A DNA stretch of 64,000 bases from Aegilops tauschii subsp. strangulata (Eukaryota > Streptophyta > Magnoliopsida > Poales > Poaceae), in assembly GCF_002575655.3 (NCBI RefSeq), contig NC_053040.3, positions 353,219,267 through 353,283,266 on the forward strand, read 5' to 3'. Made by a program: the position numbers and the translations under genes. The notes beneath the pieces were generated by a model. It saw only the letters and a list, made by a program, of their open reading frames with translations. It did not search any database and had not been told where the DNA came from. The first letter of the stretch is position 1, and every line of letters starts with the position of its first letter. Shown here one piece after another: positions 56,759-64,000 of this stretch.

Positions 56759-57508
56759 AGCCTGAAACTGAAATACCTCGAAAGGTGAACTGAATCTTTG
56801 GGCCTCTAGAAAGATTTATTACCTCCTCAAGCAGCATCAAACAATTCCATGCGTGCACCACAAATCTATACCAAGTTTAATCAGGATCTACTTTTCCAAA
56901 TCAGAATTAGCGCTAGAGCGAGCAAGATCAATGATATGGCTGTGAGACAGAGAAGGAACAAACAAACTCACCCCTCTCGTGACCTCCCTGGTAGATGCGC
57001 CGCCGCCGCGCAAGACAGAGGGAGAAAAACGACCGGTGAAGGGGGAGCGGGGCGAGCTTCGAAGGCCGGAGGGAGAGGGCGGCCGGAGGAGAGAGAGGCG
57101 AGTGGCGGAGCGGCGCTTGGGTGGGCGGCCCGATGGGTAACAGAGAGGAGTTGTGCGAGGGGGGGCGGAGGGAGCGATCTGGTGCGGGCAGGGGAGATTT
57201 TTTTTAGTTCTCCTTTAGTGGGCCCGAGGAGAACTAACCCAATTAGAACCTCTCCACCGGGCTAGTTTTTATAGCTGGGTTAGAGCAAACTAGCTCAAAC
57301 TAACCCCTCCTGTTTGGATAATTTGAGGCTATTTCAACCCAAACTAGCTCTAACTCAGGGATCCAAACAAAGAGGAGTAGTACTGTACATGCTACAGTCT
57401 GGACCATGGCACATTGTTTTTATGGCCATATCAGCACATTGTTTTCTACTGCAGATTCACTGGGCTGCCGTGGTTCGCACTCCTCCAACGTGAGTAGTAG
57501 TACTACTA
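56759..57508. other. Minisatellite end and promoter-like GC-rich region
   Basis: The 61-bp array finishes at about 56816. From 56950 to 57200 the sequence is very GC-rich and purine-rich, like a grass gene leader read on the minus strand, but no gene can be traced. At 57220-57376 repeated phrases (aactagctcaaactaac, aaccca) end in ccaaacaaagagg, a possible transposon end. Confidence 0.4.
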
Positions 57509-57653
57509 CTCCCTCTGTTCCTAAATATAAGTCTTTTTAGACATTTCAAATTGACTACAACATACGGATGTATGTAGACATATTTTAGAGTGTAGATTCA
57601 CTCATTTTGCTCCGTATGTAGTCACTTGTTGGAATCTCTAGAAAGACTTATAC
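57509..57653. mobile_element. Stowaway MITE, 3'-truncated
   Basis: CTCCCTCTGTTCC and the interior match the MITE at 35270-35430, but the sequence breaks off at agacttata before the terminal inverted repeat. Confidence 0.85.
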
Positions 57654-57858
57654 CGCATGATTCTTTGCTCCTTCTTACTACTACGTACTACTTTGCCGAC
57701 ATGTGGGACAGCCAGCAGCATCCGGGTCGACGTAATACGTGTCATGCACCAGATTAGAGTGCGGAACGGAAGGGGGGCATCACCCCGGTCGTACCGCCAG
57801 TAATTCATGACTATAGTGAGTAGTCATATCACAAGTCTTTCCAGCAGTAATGCACCGT

Positions 57859-59380
57859 TGATGACCCACAAGTATAGGGGATCTATCGTAGTCCTTTCGA
57901 TAAGTAAGAGTGTCGAACCCAACGAGGAGCAGAAGGAAATGATAAGCGGTTTTCAGCAAGGTATTCTCTGCAAGCACTGAAATTATCGGTAACAGATAGT
58001 TTTGTGATAAAGTAATTGTAACGGGTAACAAGTAACCAGTGTAAATAAAGTGCAGCAAGATGGCCCAATCCTTTTTGTAGCAAAGGACAAGCCTGGACAA
58101 ACTCTTATATAGAGAAAAGCGCTCCCGACGACACATGGGAGTTATCGTCAAGCTAGTTTTCATCACGCTCATATGATTCGCATTTGGTACTTTGATAATT
58201 TGATATGTGGGTGGACCGGTGCTTGGGTGCTGTCCTTACTTGGACAAGCATCCCACTTATGATTAACTCCTATTGCAAGCATCCTTAACTACAAAAGAAG
58301 TATTAAGGTAAACCTAACCATAGCATGAAACATATGGATCCAAATCAGCCCCTTACGAAGCAATGCATAAACTAGGGTTTAAGCTTCTGTCACTCTAGCA
58401 ACCCATCATCTACTTATTACTTCCCAATGCCTTCCTCTAGGCCCAAATAATGGTGAAGTGTCATGTAGTCGACGTTCACATAACACCACTAGAGGAAAGA
58501 CAACATAAATCTCATCAAAATATCGAACGAATACCAAATTCACATGACTACTAATAGCAAGACTTCTCCCATGTCCTCAGGAACAAACGTAACTACTCAC
58601 AAAGCATATTCATGTTCATAATCAGAGGGGTATTAATATGCATAATGGATATGAACATATGATCTTCCACCAAATAAACCAACTAGCATCAACTACAAGG
58701 AGTAATCAACACTGCTAGCAACCCACCGGTACCAATCTGAGGCTTTGGGATAAAGATTGGATACAAGAGATGAACTAGGGTTTGAGAGGAGATGGTGCTG
58801 GTGAAGATGTTGATGGAGATTGGCCCCCTCCCGATGAGAGGAGCGTTGGTGATGACGTTGGCGATGATTTCCCCCTCCCGGAGGGAAGTTTCCCCGGCAG
58901 AACAGCTCTGCCGGAGCCCTAGACTGGTTCCGCCAAGGTTCCGCCTCGTGGCATCAGAGTTTCTTCCTGAAAGCTTCTTATGATTTTTTCTCGGACGAAA
59001 GACTTCGTATAGCAGAAGATGGGCACCGGAGGGCCACCAGGGGGCCCACGAGGCAGGGAGGCGCGCCCAGGGGGTAGGGCGCGCCCCCCACCCTTGTGGC
59101 CAGGGTGTGGGCCCCCTCTGGTATTTTCTTCGCTCAGTATTTTTTTATTAATTCCCAAAATGACTTCCGTAAAGTTTCAGGACTTTTGGAGCTGTGCAGA
59201 ATAGGTCTCTAATATTTGCTCCTTTTCTAGCCCAGAATTCCAGCTGTCGGCATTCTCCCTCTTCATGTAACCCTTGTAAAATAAGAGAGAATAGGCACAA
59301 GTATTGTGACATAACGTGTAATAATAGCCCATAATGCGATAAATATCGATATAAAAGCATGATGCAAAATGGACGTATCA
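57859..59380 (-). repeat. Solo LTR of the element C family
   Basis: The 1522-bp sequence matches both LTRs of element C from TGATGACCC to ACGTATCA. Flanks are ACCGT (57854-57858) and GCCGT (59381-59385), a TSD with one change. No internal sequence remains, so LTR-LTR recombination removed it. The GC-rich inverted repeat is at 59045-59099. Confidence 0.9.
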
Positions 59381-59385
59381 GCCGT

Positions 59386-60240
59386 CAAATCGCACAACCC
59401 GACCTTTCCAGTAGTAAGTAAGTTGAATCCGCTACTCCCTCACCCTCCTCGCCTCTCTGTCAAACCGCCTACGCGAAAACTGCCGCGCGTACTGCCCGGG
59501 AAAAGCCCCGCCCTCAACTTTTAACTACGCGAAAATAGTTCGAGCTTGTTTGTTCTATATAAATACTAGTACTGTATGTTTATTCACCCATGGGGTTGTT
59601 CAATGAATGGAGGGCCGGGGAGCACAAGTGAACAATACTACTGCTAGTAGTAGTAAGTAAAAGTCGTACAGTTAGTCACCTTAAATAGAGAGTTTCTTTT
59701 CTTTAATGCCACGTACACAAATTGAAACGCTTGTTGTGGAGAGAAAAAGATAATCACTCCACTATATATGTACGCAGGGGCCTGAGCGCTGGCTTCACTA
59801 GGGTTGCTCTCTTCATTCTCTCATCCTCTCCAGATATAAACAAGACAGCGGTAGCGACATTTTCTCTCTGCTCACCGCTGGTCATAGATCCGGCTGGATC
59901 CCTTTGGCTGGTGTGTGTAGAGGACTAGGTGCATCATTCACGCGGTCATCGCCGGCGAGGGAGGGAACCCACAGCTGCCGGAGGGGCCCGATCCTCTGCC
60001 CGTGCCGTTCTCTCCGACACATCGCCGGCTCGGGAGGTCCTCCGACCCTTCTTCCTCCCTGCCGTATTGTGCGTAGATCCGACCTGCCGCCACCGACATC
60101 CCGACGACCCTCAGGTATAAGTTCTTCGAAAGCGGCCTTGCTCTACTGCCCTAGCTCCCCACGTGTCGGCATGTGCATCTTTTTCTACTCCCATCAGCTC
60201 TTCCAAAGCCACCTAAATTTTTACTATTATTAGAGGTAAA
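59386..60240 (+). promoter_or_regulatory. Promoter and 5'-leader-like region of an unidentified gene
   Basis: TATA-like boxes are at 59558-59568 (ctatataaata) and about 59763 (actatatatg). A CT-rich leader (tcttcattctctcatcctctcc) and GC-rich exon-like sequence follow, up to a donor-like CAG-GTATAAG at 60113-60121. No start codon gives a convincing protein. It could be the first exon of the gene whose 3' part is at 63332, but that is a guess. Confidence 0.35.
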
Positions 60241-60493
60241 GCGACTTCATGCATTCAAATCTAGGACTTTGTTCAAACAACGAAGAAAGGGGGAAAGTTG
60301 TAGCATGAATCTAGGACTTGATTCAAAGAGGAAATAGTATGGTGAAAGTAGTAGAGACCGGATACCCAACCGGTCTCTTGGTTGAAAAGGGAAATAATGA
60401 GAAAACGCAGTACAAACTGGATAAGGAACATATCTATTATTGGTTGAAAAAAGGATAGAAAGTGGTGGCTGGTGGACAAGTCAACAGAGTATG

Positions 60494-60760
60494 TCCAGGA
60501 TTAGATTTGTTGCCCTCGCATAGTAAAAGGTCTCAAGGATTAGAATTGCTGCCCTCACATAGTAAAAGGTCTCAGGATTAGATTTGCTGCCCTCACATAG
60601 TAAAAGGTCTCCAGGATTAGATTTGCTGCCCTCACATAGTAAAAGGTCTCCAGGATTAGATTTTCTGCCCTCACATAGTAAAAGGTCTCCAGGATTAGGT
60701 TTGCTGCCCTCACATAGTAAAAGGTCTCCAGGATTAGATTTGCTGCCCTCACATAGCATG
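60494..60760. repeat. 39-bp minisatellite, seven units
   Basis: Units of 38-39 bp follow the pattern ggattagatttgctgccctcacatagtaaaaggtctcca. Because 39 is a multiple of three and the unit lacks stops in several frames, both strands show repetitive open frames of 13-residue units. These are not supported as genes. Confidence 0.9.
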
Positions 60761-61619
60761 AACAAACTCGGCATCACCACTTTATGCCTCCTTGTAGGTA
60801 CATTGTGCTGATGCGTCCACTGTCGCATGTCCTTATACCAACCTTTTGCTGTTGTTAATGTAAGGGCGCATGTAAAATGAAGCGATCAGACTGTTAACTT
60901 AGGGACATGTCTAACCAGTGTTATTGTTAATCTAATGCCTCCAGCGATAAGATGCAATTAAACTGTGTTACAAATGGTACTCCCGCTGTTTTCCCCAGTA
61001 TGATAAGTAAGTTGCTCCTTTACGCTGCTTAGTGTCCTGGTGTCCCCACAGTCCCATGCCCTTAAACCAACTCTTTAGTTGTTGTTGATTTACTGTATCT
61101 GGTAAACAAGCAATGCCACCATTAAAGTAATCCCATATATGACGAATGTCATTGTTGATCGTAATGCTTCCGTTATCATGAAGCATTGCCGACGTTTTAA
61201 AATTTGTACTGTCCTTGTGTGATTGCCATGAACATAATTAAGATGCTTCTTTTCATTTCGTGTATTTTTCGTATATTCTTATTGACCAGCAACTGTTTAC
61301 TTTCTATCTTTTTGTGCAGATAGGGATATCCATTTCACCTTGTTGCTATTGTGACCTTTTGGTGAACTGCGCAAAACACTTTTTTTGGAATGAGTGTCTT
61401 GTGCAGTTCAACTAAAATGTCACGTGGGCAACATCTCTCAATTTTGGTGGAACTACACAAAATGGTGATTGGAGTTTCCAAAATCTCCGTCAAGTTCTGC
61501 TGGTAATCTCGTGCAACATTTTATTAGCCTTTGTAAGATGAGCCGTCACTGTCACCACAATGCCACTTTATTTTAGTGGAACTGCACAAAAGGATAAGCA
61601 AATTATAGTTGCACCTTAC
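60761..61619. other. No gene recognised; intron-like sequence
   Basis: This is T-rich non-coding sequence with a tttttgtgcag acceptor-like site at about 61311-61320 and repeated phrases (ggaactgcacaaaa) near 61440-61590. No ORF has a domain. Confidence 0.45.
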
Positions 61620-63331
61620 TGTTGGGGAACGTAGTAATTTCAAAAAAATTCCTACGCACACGCAAGATCATGGTGATGCATAGCAACGAGAGGGGAGAGT
61701 GTTGTCCACGTACCCTCGTAAACGGATACCGGAAGCGTTATCACAACGCGGTTGATGTAGTCGTACGTCTTCACGATCCGACCGATCAAGTACCGAACGT
61801 ACGGCACCTCCGAGTTCTACACACGTTCAGCTCGATGACGTCCCTCGAACTCCGATCCAGCCGAGTGTTGAGGGAGAGTTTCGTCAGCACGACGGCGTGC
61901 TGACGATGATGATGTTCCACCGACGCAGGGCTTCGCCTAAGCTCCGCGATGGTATTATCGAGGTGTAATCTGGTGGAGGGGGGCACCGCACACGGCTAAA
62001 ATATCGTATATCAAAAGTGTGTCCATGGGGTGCCCCCTGCCCCCGTATATAAAGGAGCAAGGGAGGAGGAGGCCGGCCCTAGGAGGGGGCGCACCAAGTG
62101 TGGAGTCCTACTAGGACTCCCTAGTCCTAGTAGGATTCCACCTCCCATATGGAATAGGAAAAGAGGAAGGGAAAAAGAGAAGGAAGGAAGGGGGCGCCCC
62201 CCTTCCCTAGTCCAATTCGGACCAGACCAAGGGGAGGGGTGCGGCCACCCTTGAGGCCCTTTTCCTTCTTTCCCGTATGGCCCAATAAGGCCCAATACGT
62301 ATTCCCGTAACTCTCCGGTACTCCGAAAAATACCCGAATCACTCGGAACCTTTCCGAAGTCCGAATATAGTCGTCAAATATATCGATTTTTACGTCTCGA
62401 CCATTTCGAGACTCCTCGTCATATCCCCGATCTCATCCGGGACTCCGAACTCCTTCAGTACATCAAAACTCAATAAAAATGTTATCGTAACGTTAAGCGT
62501 GCGGACCCTTCGGGTTCGAGAACTATGTAGACATGACCGAGACACCTCTCCGGTTAATAACCAATAGCGGGACCTGGATGCCCATATTGGCTCCCACATA
62601 TTCTACGAAGATCTTTATCGGTCAGACCGCATAACAACATACGTTGTTTCCTTTGTCATCGGTATGTTACTTGCCCGAGATTCGATCATCGGTATCTCGA
62701 TACCTAGTTCAATCTCGTTACCGGCAAGTCTCTTTACTCGTTCTGTAATACATCATCCCGCAACTAACTCATTAGTCGCAATGCTTGCAAGGCTTATAGT
62801 GATGTGCATTACCGAGTGGGCCCAGAGATACCTCTCCGACAATCGGAGTGACAAATCCTAATCTCGAAATACGCCAACCCAACAAGTACCTTTGGAGACA
62901 CCTGTAGAGCACCTTTATAATCACCCAGTTACGTTGTGACGTTTGGTAGCACACAAAGTGTTCCTCCGGTAAACGGGAGTTGCATAATCTCATAGTCATA
63001 GGAACATGTATAAGTCATGAAGAAAGCAATAGCAACATACTAAACGATCGGGTGCTAAGCTAACGGAATGGGTCAAGTCAATCACGTCATTCTCCTAATG
63101 AGGTGATCCCTTTAATCAAATGACAACTCATGTCTATGGCTAGGAAACATAACCATCTTTGATTAACGAGCTAGTCAAGTAGAGGCATACTAGTGACACT
63201 CTGTTTGTCTATGTATTCACACATGTATTATGTTTCCGGTTAATAAAATTCTAGCATGAATAATAAACATTTATCATGATATAAGGAAATATATAATACT
63301 TTATTATTGCCTCTAGGGCATATTTCCTTCA
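61620..63331 (-). repeat. BARE1/Angela-type Copia solo LTR
   Basis: The sequence TGTTGGGGAACGTAG ... catatttccttca, 1712 bp, is recognised from memory as the Angela/BARE1 LTR in reverse orientation. On the minus strand it begins TGAAGGAAATATGCCC. Neither a partner LTR nor a 5-bp TSD is present: the flanks are CTTAC and TATCC. It is therefore a solo LTR from recombination between different copies, or has a flanking deletion. Confidence 0.9.
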
Positions 63332-63972
63332 TATCCGAGGGGTGAGCTTGCTGGATATGGACTTCAGCAAGGAGTTCCCCTTTGAGTTCACCGTTCAGTC
63401 CTATGGCTACACCAAGTAGTACAGGACGAGAAAGCACAAGGTCGCAGGACTAGACCTTGTGCCCATCCATTCGTCTCCTGACAGGGACCAGCGGATCGCC
63501 GTCGCCCAGGTATGTGTGCGGGACGAGGTTCTCATCTACCACTGCCGTAGGGCCATTAGAGGTTCTGGAGCATTCGCCCGTTTCATCGGCAGCGCCGACT
63601 GCACCTTCGCTACGGTGGAGAGAAGGAAGAACGCGACGATTGGGCCATCTGGTGCAACAAGCTTGTCGACCCCGCCGAGAGAAGCAATACAAGATCATCG
63701 GCAACGGGCAGGAGAAGGACTCTGTGGTTGACCCCGCCGAGACCATCATCGACCCCTGATACGCCAACATGAAAGAAGACAACGATACCAAGGACCTAAA
63801 CACGTGGGAGGTACCTCTGAATCTAGCCTACATAACCTATGCGGCCAAGGACGCATACGCATGCTACGACATGTACAGGCGGATCTTGGACATGAGGGCG
63901 TGTCTGCTTCCCGTAACCAACGAGTACACGGACAGTCGCAGCGTCATGATCAAGCGTGCCAGGAAGATCTAG
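63332..63972 (+). pseudogene. 3'-5' exonuclease (Werner-like, DEDDy) gene fragment
   Basis: An N-terminal piece (F-P-F-E-F-T-V-Q-S-Y-G-Y-T-K, then TAG at 63417-63419, then G-L-D-L, Q-R-I-A-V-A-Q-V-C-V) resembles the exo I region of the RNase D/WRN exonuclease fold. The DxE motif reads D-L-V, so the catalytic Glu seems lost. The C-terminal piece (63769-63972) has the exo III motif Y-A-A-K-D-A-Y, with Tyr and Asp in YxxxD spacing. At least two frameshifts between 63640 and 63700, and a TGA near 63759, separate the parts. It abuts the solo LTR. Grass genomes have many copies of this family. Confidence 0.7.
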
Positions 63973-64000
63973 ATGTTGTACTTTATCTGTTTATAAGCAC

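Noticed and set aside
60481..60828. 115-codon frame of 13-residue repeats on the minus strand
   Set aside because: It is produced by the 39-bp minisatellite, is open in several frames and has no start context or promoter.

Overview
The window looks like intergenic chromatin from a large Triticeae genome (wheat, Aegilops or barley relatives). Evidence seen: a BARE1/Angela-type solo LTR, Athila-lineage and chromovirus Gypsy elements, two CACTA transposon ends, Stowaway MITEs and an Au-like SINE. Little of it is single-copy gene space, and no bacterial or organellar features are present. Family names were recognised by eye, not searched.

Layout. (1) 1-2668: part of an RT-less Athila-like LTR element (A, minus strand). 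A CACTA end (CACTA I) cuts its gag at 2669. (2) 2932-11164: complete RT-less element B (minus), target-site duplication (TSD) GGGCG, inserted in CACTA I. (3) 11448: a second CACTA (CACTA II) starts inside CACTA I. (4) 13378-33140: element C (minus, TSD CTCTT), with one long gag-pol frame, sits in CACTA II. (5) 14816-24362: chromovirus D (plus, TSD CATAA) sits in one LTR of C. (6) 33141 to about 36.7 kb: CACTA II resumes with exons of its accessory gene. (7) 37.66-39.49 kb: four tandem copies of a ~497-bp unit. (8) 40.1-46.6 kb: a small gene island holding a coiled-coil pseudogene, a SINA-type E3 ligase pseudogene, one intact 180-codon gene with a TATA promoter, a SINE and MITEs. (9) 47322-56758: complete RT-less element E (plus, TSD AGCCT), same family as A, inserted in a 61-bp minisatellite. 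(10) 57859-59380: solo LTR of the C family. (11) 59.4-61.6 kb: a promoter/5'-leader-like region and a 39-bp minisatellite, then an Angela-type solo LTR (61620-63331) abutting a broken 3'-5' exonuclease gene.

How the parts relate. C carries retropepsin, RT, RNase H and integrase, while E/A and B keep only gag, protease and cis-acting ends. C and E share LTR termini, polypurine tract and a tRNA-Asp-type primer site, so C-type elements plausibly mobilise E-type ones. In A, E and C a GC-rich inverted repeat that lies beside the TATA box in their LTRs recurs inside the element, just upstream of an accessory ORF. B has no accessory ORF and I found no internal copy in it. I regard this possible internal promoter module as the most interesting observation in the window.
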